Positions 34,593-42,556 of a stretch of 53,459 nt of DNA are shown here, one piece after another. The DNA lies in contig JAFWCK010000073.1 in the NCBI GenBank assembly GCA_017536965.1, positions 1-53,459 on the forward strand, written 5' to 3'. This DNA comes from Lachnospiraceae bacterium. GTDB lineage: Bacteria > Bacillota > Clostridia > Lachnospirales > Lachnospiraceae. A program made the position numbers and the translations under genes. Each line of letters opens with the position of its first letter. The stretch's first letter is position 1. The notes below the pieces were generated by a model. That model saw only the letters and a list, made by a program, of their open reading frames with translations. It was not told where the DNA came from and searched no databases.

Positions 34593-35291
34593 CTAAACAG
34601 CGTTGATAAATGCCCTGAATAATGCTTTACTTGCTTCATCTGTTTTATGCGAAGACTCCGGATGCCACTGCACTGCCCAGAGAAAACCATAGTCCGGCAG
34701 GCAGACTGCTTCTATCAGACCATCTTCTGATTCAGCCATTACCTTAAGACCATCTCCCAGTTTCCGGATTGCCTGATGGTGGCGGCTGGTCACTGCCAGT
34801 TCGTCTTTCCGGAGCAGCTCTTGCAGCGGACTTCCTGCCGTCAATGTTACATTGTGTGCAGGCATATCAAAGGGCGGTTTCTGTGCGTGGCAGGTTTCGG
34901 AAGGATGTTGTGTCGGCAGATCCTGATAGAGCGTCCCGCCATGGTAGACATTGATCACCTGCGCCCCTCTGCATATCCCAAGGATCGGCTTCCCGCTTTT
35001 TTCTACCACTTCCAGCATTGCCATCTCCAGTTCATCCCGTGGCGGGAATGTCACGACTGATTGGCTGACCGGCGTCTCACCATAGCGCTCTGGTGCAATA
35101 TCAGGTCCTCCTGTAAACAGGAACCCTTCACAAATATCTGCACATTTCCGAACGGTTTCCTCATCGCTCAACAATGGCAGCATGATCGGGATCCCGCCCG
35201 CTTCCTTGATTGCTTCAAAATAATCCGGAAACATCCTAAGAAATTCTCTTTTTTCATCGATCTGCGGCAAAACGCCAATTAAGGGTTTCAT
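34593..35291 (-). CDS. Gamma-glutamyl-gamma-aminobutyrate hydrolase family protein (class I GATase-like)
   Basis: Protein of 232 residues, the usual length of PuuD-like peptidase C26 proteins. The nucleophile Cys is in LGICRGAQVINVYHGG, the His in LWAVQWHPES. The N-terminal phrase PLIGVLPQIDEKREFLRMFPDYFEAIKEAGGIPIMLP fits the family. These enzymes hydrolyse gamma-glutamyl amides, as in putrescine degradation; no putrescine genes are near, so the substrate is unassigned. AGGTT lies upstream of the ATG. It is monocistronic and diverges from the small membrane protein gene. Confidence 0.88.
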   Translation of the reverse strand: MKPLIGVLPQIDEKREFLRMFPDYFEAIKEAGGIPIMLPLLSDEETVRKCADICEGFLFTGGPDIAPERYGETPVSQSVVTFPPRDELEMAMLEVVEKSGKPILGICRGAQVINVYHGGTLYQDLPTQHPSETCHAQKPPFDMPAHNVTLTAGSPLQELLRKDELAVTSRHHQAIRKLGDGLKVMAESEDGLIEAVCLPDYGFLWAVQWHPESSHKTDEASKALFRAFINAV

Positions 35292-35413
35292 ATGTTTAAC
35301 CTGTTTTCCTTTTTTATTTCATACTTTTCTGTCACCTGAGTTTTTCTTTGAAAAAATCAGCAGGAGCAAATGTTTACACATTAAAAAATATTATAGCACA
35401 TGAAAAACGTCTT

Positions 35414-35442
35414 TTTTCAGCCTATCTTTTTTATGCTATTAT
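35414..35442 (+). promoter_or_regulatory. Sigma-A-like promoter of the small membrane protein
   Basis: TTTTCA at 35414-35419, a 17-base spacer and TATTAT at 35437-35442. The expected start is about 35 bases upstream of the ATG at 35483, a normal leader with AGGAGG. Confidence 0.55.
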
Positions 35443-35482
35443 TAAACTCGATGTTCCTTTGCAGGAAAAAAGGAGGATGGTC

Positions 35483-35779
35483 ATGAATACAGATGAACTT
35501 ATCAAAAAACAGACAAACTGGATCAAAGCTGTTTTTGGTGCTCTGGCAGCAATCGTTGCAGCATTAGTTATTTTTGGTGCTCTGTTGGTGCCGAAAATCT
35601 ACAAAGCAGTGGATGCAGTTGATCATTCACTTAATGAGATCAATGTTCTTATTCAGGACGCTGATGAAGCTGTACAGAATATCAATAAGGTGGATTTTGA
35701 TAATCTAAAACAATCTATTGATGATTTATCCGGCATCACTGCTTTTCTTGCTAATATTTTTGGAAACTCCAAAAATTGA
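35483..35779 (+). CDS. Small membrane protein with coiled tail
   Basis: Protein of 98 residues with one hydrophobic segment (about 15-37, VFGALAAIVAALVIFGALLVP) and an amphipathic helical tail with heptad-like Val/Leu/Ile spacing (AVDAVDHSLNEINVLIQDADEAVQNINKVDF). The N terminus is short and polar. Function unknown; the type is frequent in Lachnospiraceae. ATG at 35483 is chosen because AGGAGG sits seven bases upstream; the longer frame would need a start inside the promoter. Confidence 0.72.
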   Translation: MNTDELIKKQTNWIKAVFGALAAIVAALVIFGALLVPKIYKAVDAVDHSLNEINVLIQDADEAVQNINKVDFDNLKQSIDDLSGITAFLANIFGNSKN

Positions 35780-35825
35780 AAGAATGTAGAAACTCTATCA
35801 AGTTTCTGTCGTGGGAAGCAACAAA

Positions 35826-35850
35826 GGCCCGCTTTAAAGCGGGCCAATGC
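35826..35850 (+). terminator. Hairpin terminator after the small membrane protein
   Basis: GGCCCGCTTTAAAGCGGGCC (35826-35845) is a perfect palindrome followed by AATGCTTTTT, a short T run. Confidence 0.7.
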
Positions 35851-35939
35851 TTTTTATTTAAGAGAGAAAAATGAAAAAATGAATTAATTACTATGTGCGT
35901 ATAATAAAGCTCGAACCTAAAATGAAACTAAAAGAAATA

Positions 35940-35966
35940 AAAAAAGGTGCCATGGGCACCTTTTTT
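35940..35966. terminator. Bidirectional terminator, PepSY gene
   Basis: AAAAAAGGTGCC, three-base loop, GGCACCTTTTTT. The perfect stem has A and T tracts on both sides and lies 17 bases past the stop of the PepSY lipoprotein gene. A related hairpin core (GGTGCC ACA GGCACC) occurs at 52733-52773. Confidence 0.85.
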
Positions 35967-35982
35967 ATGAAACAAAATCTTT

Positions 35983-36666
35983 TTAATCGTCATACTCCGC
36001 TTCCGACTTCAAGATTGCTCCTGTGGTCGGGTCGATATGAAAACTGTATTCCATCTGACCGACGTGGAATTCAACATCATAATATGCTGCTCCTGTATAA
36101 TCATCCGTATCTAAACCGACATCCTGACGTGAAATGTCATTCATCGATACACCGGCAGCAGCAAGCGCAAGCTCCAATGCCTTTTCTTTGGTGATCGCCC
36201 CGCCGGATGCAGCTCCCATTAATGTATTCATTTCTATATAATCTTCCACTGTCATCATATCCATATCAACTTTGAGGATCGCTCCTGTATTTGGATCGAT
36301 GTCATATTCATACTCCATATCCTTCGCATAAAAATCCACATCATAATGCGGAACATCATTGCCATCTAAATCTTGGTCTAATGCTGCTTTTTTTATGACT
36401 GCATCTGCTTTATTCACGCCTGCGTCCTGGAGCGCAATTTCAATTGCTTTATTTTCGTCCATTGTCCCTGAAACAACAGGGGTCTGAGGAGTTGGAGTTG
36501 CTGCAGCAGGTTCCTGAACCCCACTGGCAACAGGGGTCTGATTTCCACTGGCGGCAGGTACTGGTGTATCTTTCGGGGCTTCCTTCTTTCCTCCGCCGCA
36601 TCCTGCCAGAAGGGCTGCTGCCATTACAAGCGCTGCAATCCAAATAATCATTTTCATGTTTTTCAT
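35983..36666 (-). CDS. PepSY-domain lipoprotein, two repeats
   Basis: Lipoprotein of 227 residues; lipobox LLAGC (Cys23). After a Pro/Thr/Val-rich linker come two PepSY repeats: ENKAIEIALQDAGVNKADAV with HYDVDFYAKDMEYEYDIDPNTGAILKVD, and KEKALELALAAAGVSMNDIS with YYDVEFHVGQMEYSFHIDPTTGAILKSE. PepSY domains inhibit peptidases or mask ligands at the cell surface; the exact role here is unknown. The start at 36666 follows AAGAGGT; a start six codons earlier lacks spacing. It is monocistronic between a terminator and the AcnX operon promoter region. Confidence 0.87.
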   Translation of the reverse strand: MKNMKMIIWIAALVMAAALLAGCGGGKKEAPKDTPVPAASGNQTPVASGVQEPAAATPTPQTPVVSGTMDENKAIEIALQDAGVNKADAVIKKAALDQDLDGNDVPHYDVDFYAKDMEYEYDIDPNTGAILKVDMDMMTVEDYIEMNTLMGAASGGAITKEKALELALAAAGVSMNDISRQDVGLDTDDYTGAAYYDVEFHVGQMEYSFHIDPTTGAILKSEAEYDD

Positions 36667-36824
36667 AATCACTACCTCTTTCATTAATAAAACTTTAATA
36701 AATCATTGTTTTATTTAAAAATATTGTATACCACAAGCCCGCTGATTTTGCTACTAGTTCAGTTTAAGTACTTGTTCCGGATGTTCATCCCGCCGCCGCT
36801 GACGTGCTTCCCTTTTTATTTGAT

Positions 36825-36869
36825 CTATGCTATTCTGCAAATGACTAATCTACGCTATTCAGCAATGAC
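36825..36869 (+). repeat. Direct repeat upstream of the AcnX operon
   Basis: A 20-21-base sequence (CTATGCTATTCTGCAA then ATGAC) at 36825-36845 recurs as CTACGCTATTCAGCAATGAC at 36850-36869, a 25-base period. It ends 40 bases before the FAD oxidoreductase start and could be an operator for the operon. Confidence 0.45.
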
Positions 36870-36909
36870 AAGTAACGGTTTGTGTCAGTAATTCGATAAG
36901 GAAAAAGAA

Positions 36910-38133
36910 ATGAATGATTATATAAAAGAACCAGTTCGCGAAACGCCCATTTCTGCTCGGACAGAAGTGCTTGTAGCCGGTGCGGGCATCGCAGTCATAG
37001 CCGCCGCTCTGGCCGCCGCGCGGCATGGGAAGAAAGTCTTGCTGCTGGAACGTGAATTCGCTCCAGGCGGCATGGCAACGCTCGGCCTTATTACCATCTA
37101 TCTTCCACTATGTGACGGCATGGGGCACCAGCTTGTATTCGGTATAGGCGAAGAGCTGCTGCATCTCTCGATCCGCTACGGCCATGAGGGTGTATACCCT
37201 ACGGCCTGGCTGGTCGGCGGGACGGAGAAAGAGCGCATCGCCCGGCGTTTTCAGGTGCAGTTTAATCCCCAGTTCTTTGCACTCTCTGCAGAAGAACTGC
37301 TATTGGCAGAAGGAGTATCGATCCTCTATGGTACCGTTGCGGTGGACACCGTTGTCGAAGACGGTGTGATTAAAGCCGTAATCGTTGAGAACAAATCCGG
37401 CCGCTCAGCAATCCGTGTCGAATCAGTAATAGACTGCACCGGCGACGCGGACCTCTGTGCTCTTTCAGGAGCACCGACCGTGATCAATCCGGCCGGAAAC
37501 GGCCTGGCGAGCTGGTACTATTATTATGACGGCAGCGATGTGAATTTAAAAATGTTCGGCCTCGCTGATGTCGTTCCTGACCGCGATGCGAAGGCGACTG
37601 ACGGAAAAGAAACTTATGCTGCTGCAAAGACCGCAAGTTTGGACGCAGCGCGTTTTTCCGGAGTGGATGGTTTTGAACTAAGCGGCGCTGTACAGACCGG
37701 GCACCGCAAAATGCTTGACGATATCCTTGCACAGAAAGAGAAGAATCCTGACCTGGTACCAGTTACCATGTCCACGATTCCTCTAGTCAGAATGTCCCGC
37801 CGCATCGCAGGAGTCAGTACTATGGACGTTTCCCAGGATCATACGGCACTGCCTGACAGCATAGGTATGACCGGAGACTGGACGAAACGCGGTCCAGCAT
37901 ACGAAATTCCGTTTGGTGCACTGCACTGCGCAGAAATACGCAATCTACTCGCCGCAGGACGCGACATTTCCACTACCGATGCGATGTGGAACGTAACACG
38001 TGTTATTCCGCCTTGCGCTGTATCCGGCCAGGCAGCCGGCACCGCCGCCGCACTTGGAAACGACTTTACATGCACAGACATAAACGCGCTGCAAGCTGCC
38101 CTCGAAGCAGATGGCGTAAAGCTTCATTTATAA
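36910..38133 (+). CDS. FAD-dependent oxidoreductase with altered FAD motif
   Basis: Protein of 407 residues of the FAD_oxidored group, with VLVAGAGIAVIAAALAAARHGKKVLLLERE at residues 20-49 and the family phrase VIDCTGDADLCALSGAP. The third Gly of GxGxxG is Val here (GAGIAVIAA, normally GPAGIAA). GTC instead of GGC is a one-base change, so FAD binding may be weakened. The end, GALHCAEIRNLLAAGRDISTTDAMWNVTRVIPPCAVSGQAAGTAAAL, is typical. It starts the five-gene plus-strand operon, which is clearly more G+C-rich than its neighbours. AAGGAAAAAG precedes the ATG. Confidence 0.83.
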   Translation: MNDYIKEPVRETPISARTEVLVAGAGIAVIAAALAAARHGKKVLLLEREFAPGGMATLGLITIYLPLCDGMGHQLVFGIGEELLHLSIRYGHEGVYPTAWLVGGTEKERIARRFQVQFNPQFFALSAEELLLAEGVSILYGTVAVDTVVEDGVIKAVIVENKSGRSAIRVESVIDCTGDADLCALSGAPTVINPAGNGLASWYYYYDGSDVNLKMFGLADVVPDRDAKATDGKETYAAAKTASLDAARFSGVDGFELSGAVQTGHRKMLDDILAQKEKNPDLVPVTMSTIPLVRMSRRIAGVSTMDVSQDHTALPDSIGMTGDWTKRGPAYEIPFGALHCAEIRNLLAAGRDISTTDAMWNVTRVIPPCAVSGQAAGTAAALGNDFTCTDINALQAALEADGVKLHL

Positions 38134-38167
38134 AAGAGTGAAACACTAAAAGAAAGGGAAAATTAAC

Positions 38168-38953
38168 ATGGCACAGTATCTGGAATATGGATTTGACGGT
38201 CGCGTAGCGATCATAACCGGAGCCGGCAGCGGCATCGGCGAGGCAGAGGCAATCGAGCTTGCAAAAGGCGGCGCAAAGACTGTGCTCTTCGGACGTCATC
38301 TGGAAAAACTTGAAAAGGTAGCCGATGAGTGCAGAAAGTATACAAATGATGTGCTGCCTCTGACTGTAGATGTCAGTTCCCGCGAAAGCGTACAGGAGGG
38401 CGTTGGCAAAGTCCTTGAGACTTACGGACGTGTGGAGATCTTGATGAACAACGCCGGCATAGAATCCCGTCTTAAACCGGGCGAGACCTTTTTTAACGAT
38501 CTCTTTGACAAGCAGGACGAGGAAACCTACCTCAGTTTTTATAAGGTGCATGCCTGGGGGCACTACAATATGAACCTGGCCTGCATCCCCAGCATGATGG
38601 AGAACCATTTCGGCCGTGTTGTGAACACCACCTCAGTGACAGGCATTCACGGCAATTACTCCACGCCGGGATACACTGCTTCTAAAGGCGCAGCGATCAC
38701 ACAGACAAAAGCCTTCGCAATGAAATATGGCAAATACAATATTACATTCAACGCAATCGCCCCAGGCATGGTTGACACACCGATGAAGATAGATGCTACT
38801 CCACGAGAGTATGAGATCGTTGCCAATAAGACTCCGCTCGGCCGTGTTGCTTCCGCGTTGGACATCGCGCGCTGCGCGCTCTTCTTTGCACAGGAGAATC
38901 TGTTCGTTACTGGTCAGTGCCTGACCTGCGATGGCGGCTCCGACCTTGCATGA
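38168..38953 (+). CDS. Short-chain dehydrogenase/reductase
   Basis: Protein of 261 residues. NAD(P)-binding TGAGSGIGEAEA (residues 18-29), NNAG, the catalytic Ser region VNTTSVTGIHG and YxxxK as YTASKGA are all present. The end LFVTGQCLTCDGGSDLA is usual for classical SDRs. It oxidises or reduces a secondary alcohol/ketone, probably the same intermediate handled by the MDR downstream. AAAGGGAAAA precedes the start, which follows the FAD oxidoreductase gene by 34 bases. Confidence 0.92.
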   Translation: MAQYLEYGFDGRVAIITGAGSGIGEAEAIELAKGGAKTVLFGRHLEKLEKVADECRKYTNDVLPLTVDVSSRESVQEGVGKVLETYGRVEILMNNAGIESRLKPGETFFNDLFDKQDEETYLSFYKVHAWGHYNMNLACIPSMMENHFGRVVNTTSVTGIHGNYSTPGYTASKGAAITQTKAFAMKYGKYNITFNAIAPGMVDTPMKIDATPREYEIVANKTPLGRVASALDIARCALFFAQENLFVTGQCLTCDGGSDLA

Positions 38954-39001
38954 CACATCCTGTTGAACAGGAACAATCCAAATAGAAAGGAAATAACCAT
39001 T

Positions 39002-40147
39002 ATGAAATGCAAAGCTGCTCTTATGCCCCGAATGGGTGATTATCATGATATCGTTGTCGAGGATGTTTATGTGGACGAGCCAGGAGATGAAGAGGTACAG
39101 ATCCACGTCATGACCTGTACCATCTGCCACAGTGATATTCATGCCCTGACCGGTGAACACGGTGAGTACGAAGGCCCTGGAATGGCTGGTCATGAGATCG
39201 CCGGCATCGTCACTAAGGTAGGATCTAAAGTAACCTATGTAAAGCCGGGTGACCGCGTTCTCTGCTCCGAGGTTCGTCAGGGCTGTGGTCAATGTATTCC
39301 ATGTATGAAGGGCCATCCTTGGCAGTGTACCTCGCATACCCGCACAGAAAAGCTCTTCCGCATTCCTGGCTGCCATACCCGCATGAACGGCGAACGCTGC
39401 ATCCAGACCTGTTCCGGAACCAGCGGTTTTGCTGAGTACTGTAATGCACATGAGTCCATGCTTTGTAAGCTGGACGATGATATTCCGTTCGAAGTCGGAA
39501 GTGCACTTGCCTGCGGTTTCATGTCAGGCTTTGGTGCTGTGCTGAATCGCTGCCAGATAAAACCGGGAGAATCTTTTGCAGTCTGCGGCTGCGGCGGCGT
39601 TGGACTATCCGCCATTATGGGCGCACGATACTCTGGTGCCTGCCCGATCATCGGAATCGACACCATGCCGGAGAAGCTTGAGGCTGCAAAGCGTTTTGGT
39701 GCGACGCACGTGCTCAACCCAAAAGAGTGCAACGTTGTCGAAGAAGTCTGGAAGATCACCGGTTTTGGTGCAGATCACAGTCTGGTCGCTGTTGCAGGCA
39801 AAGGACTGAAGCGCCAGATGATTGATTGTACTGCTGAATGGGGACAAGTGGTCGTCGTTGGCCACGGACATCGCCGTGACGAGTTTTGCGATGAACTTAA
39901 CTACTTTGATTTTCTCAAGGGCAAGAGACTGACTGGCTGTGTGATGGGTGGTGTCACCCTTCGCCGCGATATTCCAAAATACATGGAAATGTACCGCACC
40001 GGGCAGATTGACATCGACAGCCTGCTGACAAACCGCTTTACGCTCGATCAGATCCGCGAAGCCCTGATCGATTCCTGCAGCGGCGCATTAAAAGACGTCG
40101 TCTATATAGGCTGTCCGATCCCTGAGGATCTTGCCCACAGGCCGTAA
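39002..40147 (+). CDS. Zinc-dependent MDR alcohol dehydrogenase
   Basis: Protein of 381 residues. The catalytic zinc ligand Cys is in TICHSDIHALTGEHGEYEGPGMAGHEIAG and the structural zinc loop is GCGQCIPCMKGHPWQC. The Rossmann motif is AVCGCGGVGLSAIMGA. This is the alcohol/sorbitol dehydrogenase type that oxidises hydroxyls using NAD(P). Start at 39002 is chosen because AAAGGAAATAACC lies upstream. It is third in the operon, between the SDR and AcnX genes, and probably oxidises the AcnX product or supplies its substrate (inference). Confidence 0.92.
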   Translation: MKCKAALMPRMGDYHDIVVEDVYVDEPGDEEVQIHVMTCTICHSDIHALTGEHGEYEGPGMAGHEIAGIVTKVGSKVTYVKPGDRVLCSEVRQGCGQCIPCMKGHPWQCTSHTRTEKLFRIPGCHTRMNGERCIQTCSGTSGFAEYCNAHESMLCKLDDDIPFEVGSALACGFMSGFGAVLNRCQIKPGESFAVCGCGGVGLSAIMGARYSGACPIIGIDTMPEKLEAAKRFGATHVLNPKECNVVEEVWKITGFGADHSLVAVAGKGLKRQMIDCTAEWGQVVVVGHGHRRDEFCDELNYFDFLKGKRLTGCVMGGVTLRRDIPKYMEMYRTGQIDIDSLLTNRFTLDQIREALIDSCSGALKDVVYIGCPIPEDLAHRP

Positions 40148-40164
40148 ATAAAAAGGAGGTTTTT

Positions 40165-41481
40165 ATGTCGAGGACCGTAGTAAAGCTAACAGATGATGAA
40201 AAACGAATGCTTCAGGGCGAAATGGGCTCCGTCCGCCAGACCTGCATGGCTTATTTAGTGGAAATGGCGGAGATAGCCGGAGCAGAACGCCTGGTGGATC
40301 TCGATGGCACGGGCGATATGCACGCCCCAGGCATCGCGATGTCACCATACTATAGCGTATCCATAGAAGAACTCCGGGAGCTTGTCGCAAATGGTGAGCA
40401 CTTTGCCGTTCCTACCTTTGCAGATAAGTCTCCGTTTCCTGAGCAGCCGCCTATTGATGGCTGGGAGCAGTGCAATATCTGCTCGTTCCGCCAACAGAAC
40501 GTGCGCCAGGATGACCCGGCCTTTCACGATAAAGCCATGCACCGCGAGGAGTTTGAACTGCTGAGGAAGATGGGCATGCTCACTTCCCACTCCTGCGCAA
40601 ACTACCTGACCGCGACTTACTGGCCGACCATAGGCCAGCACTGTTCATGGTTCGAAAGCTCCCAGATACCTTACTGCAATGCTGTCCTCGGAGCACGCAC
40701 AAACTTTGACGGGAGTTTTGCCACATGCTTTCTCGGCAAGGCGCCATACTATGGAATGCACGTGACCGAAAACCGTTACGGAACCATGCTGATCAAGACT
40801 GACCGTCTGATAAGCACGGATCTTGAGTGGGATGTCTTTGGCTATGCAGTCGGTGAGGCAGCACGCTGCGGCGTGCCTGTCCTGACGGGAACGACGAAAC
40901 CAACAACAACGCAGCTGCAGAAATTCAATTCAGCCGTACACACCGGAGGCGCTGTTGAAATGTACCACATCCCAGGCAGCACGCCTGAAGCCCCGACATT
41001 AGAGTTCGCATTCGGCGGCAAAAAGCCTGCCGAAGAGGTTCTGGTCGGCGAAAAGGAACTGCAAGCAGCGTATGACTATCTCAACTACCATGCAACCGAC
41101 GAAGTTGACATGGTCTATCTAGGCTGTCCACATCTGAATATTGTCGATCTGATGAAGCTTTCCATAAAGCTGGAGGGCAAAAAAGTGAAGATCCCACTGT
41201 GGATCATGACGAACCCATGGCTTTACAACACGGCGAAAGATCTCGGATATCAGAAAATATTCTCAGACGCAGGCGCTGTACTGATGAGCGGCGCATGCCT
41301 GGCAGCAATGGGTGCGGTACCGGAAGGCGTCCGGTGCATCGCAGTGGATACCGCCAAACAGGCAAACTACGTCACGGGCTGTTATCCGGAAGCGGATGCA
41401 AAGCTGGATGTCTGCTACGGTACAACGGACGAATGCATAGACGCGGCGCTGACAGGGCGCTGGCGCGGCGAATGGAGGTAA
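40165..41481 (+). CDS. AcnX (aconitase X) large subunit
   Basis: Protein of 438 residues of the aconitase X catalytic family (former DUF521). Hallmark phrases are HSCANYLTATYWPTIGQHCSWFESSQIPYCNAVLGARTNFDG, VDMVYLGCPHLN and LMSGACLAA, which hold the Cys ligands of the iron-sulfur cluster. Known AcnX enzymes dehydrate cis-3-hydroxy-L-proline (bacteria) or mevalonate 5-phosphate (archaea). The two-subunit form seen here, with redox partners instead of proline genes, makes either assignment uncertain. AAAAGGAGG precedes the start. The next gene encodes the swivel subunit. Confidence 0.9.
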   Translation: MSRTVVKLTDDEKRMLQGEMGSVRQTCMAYLVEMAEIAGAERLVDLDGTGDMHAPGIAMSPYYSVSIEELRELVANGEHFAVPTFADKSPFPEQPPIDGWEQCNICSFRQQNVRQDDPAFHDKAMHREEFELLRKMGMLTSHSCANYLTATYWPTIGQHCSWFESSQIPYCNAVLGARTNFDGSFATCFLGKAPYYGMHVTENRYGTMLIKTDRLISTDLEWDVFGYAVGEAARCGVPVLTGTTKPTTTQLQKFNSAVHTGGAVEMYHIPGSTPEAPTLEFAFGGKKPAEEVLVGEKELQAAYDYLNYHATDEVDMVYLGCPHLNIVDLMKLSIKLEGKKVKIPLWIMTNPWLYNTAKDLGYQKIFSDAGAVLMSGACLAAMGAVPEGVRCIAVDTAKQANYVTGCYPEADAKLDVCYGTTDECIDAALTGRWRGEWR

Positions 41482-41485
41482 GGAA

Positions 41486-41890
41486 ATGAAAACGATACGC
41501 ATTTACGGACGCACAGAATTTCCAGGCAAGGTCACAGCAGAGGCGCTGGTCTCCCCGATGCCGCTGCAGGGATTCACAAACGTTGATCCTGACCGCGGCT
41601 GCACAACGGAGCGTAACCATCCTCTGTTCGGCATCAGCTATGCGGGCAAGGTACTCGTGTTTCCTTCCCAGCGAGGCAGCGGAGGATTTCTTAAATACGG
41701 CAGGGGCGACCATAAACCTGCTGCATTCATTCATACAGTAGCAAGTCCAATAAACGTGCTGTGCTACCTGCAGGCACATGTGCCTGCAATGACGGATTTT
41801 GAAAAAGATCCCATGGACTTTATCGAGACTGGCGATATCGTTTTCGTCAATGCCGATGAAGGATATATAGAAATCACAAAGAAAGAATGA
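41486..41890 (+). CDS. AcnX small subunit (swivel domain)
   Basis: Protein of 134 residues of the DUF126 swivel family, with AEALVSPMPLQGFTNVDPDRG at its N-terminal part and FPSQRGSGGFLKYGRGDHKPAAFIHTVAS. The domain closes over the active site of the large subunit and carries a conserved Ser/Arg region. It starts four bases after the large subunit stop, using GGAGGTAAGGAA that overlaps the stop codon. It is the last gene of the operon and is followed by a hairpin terminator. Confidence 0.9.
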   Translation: MKTIRIYGRTEFPGKVTAEALVSPMPLQGFTNVDPDRGCTTERNHPLFGISYAGKVLVFPSQRGSGGFLKYGRGDHKPAAFIHTVASPINVLCYLQAHVPAMTDFEKDPMDFIETGDIVFVNADEGYIEITKKE

Positions 41891-41894
41891 TCAT

Positions 41895-41918
41895 AGAACC
41901 GGGGACTTCCCCGGTTCT
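41895..41918 (+). terminator. Terminator of the AcnX operon
   Basis: AGAACCGGGG, four-base loop, CCCCGGTTCT form a perfect ten-base-pair stem just after the small subunit stop. The T tract after it is poor. Confidence 0.7.
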
Positions 41919-42104
41919 TCAGGTCTTCCTGTTTTCCGGAACTTCCGTTCTTTAAGATTGTTGAACGATGCACTTTTTTCGTTCCTTCGTTCCTCTCTAC
42001 TGGCATTATTATGTGCTGAAAAGGCAGTCGCAATCGAGTAGCGGTTTGGCAAAAAGAAATTTTTCATCTGGCTGATTCGGCATATCGATGAAAGCGACTG
42101 TACA

Positions 42105-42403
42105 GTGACCTGTTTTTGAAAATCGCCAAAATAGGTCACGTTTTTTTATCGTTTTTAGTGACCCGATTTCTGGACACCCCTTCTACAGGTCACTTTTTTT
42201 GCCGTTTTTAGTGACCCAATACGTGTAGCCTCACAAACAGGCCACTAAAAGCACTCATTTTTGGTGACTCATTTTGAATGACCCGTTCAGTGGGTCACAG
42301 AGAACTCCTGATTTCCGTGACCTAATTTGGAGATCCGTGTCTGAGGGTCACTTTTTTATCTACCCAAAGTGACCTTAATAGAGACAGACACGATGTGGGT
42401 CAC
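42105..42403. repeat. 53-bp-period array of GTGACC/GGTCAC inverted sites
   Basis: Six GTGACC-type sites start at 42105, 42158, 42211, 42264, 42317 and 42369. Six GGTCAC-type sites start at 42134, 42188, 42240, 42293, 42346 and 42398 (one is GGCCAC, and the fourth GTGACC is GTGACT). The pattern is one GTGACC site, 29 bases on a GGTCAC site, then 23-24 bases to the next GTGACC. The period is 53 bases, about five helical turns. The sequence between sites varies, with T-rich stretches next to many arms. Nothing coding lies in 41919-42556 apart from this array. IS21-family elements have multiple internal terminal repeats of similar type, but no istA/istB is present. Confidence 0.75.
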
Positions 42404-42556
42404 TTTTATTGAACGCTGCCCCATTTTCTTCATTCATTAATGACGGCAACGCGATTGACTTGTAGAGAGATTTTTGTAACACGGGATAAAATTAATGATT
42501 CTGTATGAAAAAAAATATATAATATAAATAATATTTGCTGACGAGGTTGATCATTT

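Noticed and set aside
38066-39451. Two long minus-strand ORFs (180 and 272 codons)
   Set aside because: They are antisense shadows of the SDR and MDR genes, caused by the high G+C of this operon.
41891-42139. Minus-strand ORF of 82 codons after the AcnX operon
   Set aside because: It covers the terminator and the first unit of the repeat array, has no ribosome site and no recognised family.
42105-42403. CRISPR array
   Set aside because: The 29-30-base units are conserved only at their GGTCAC/GTGACC ends, the intervals are 23-24 bases, and there are no cas genes or leader.
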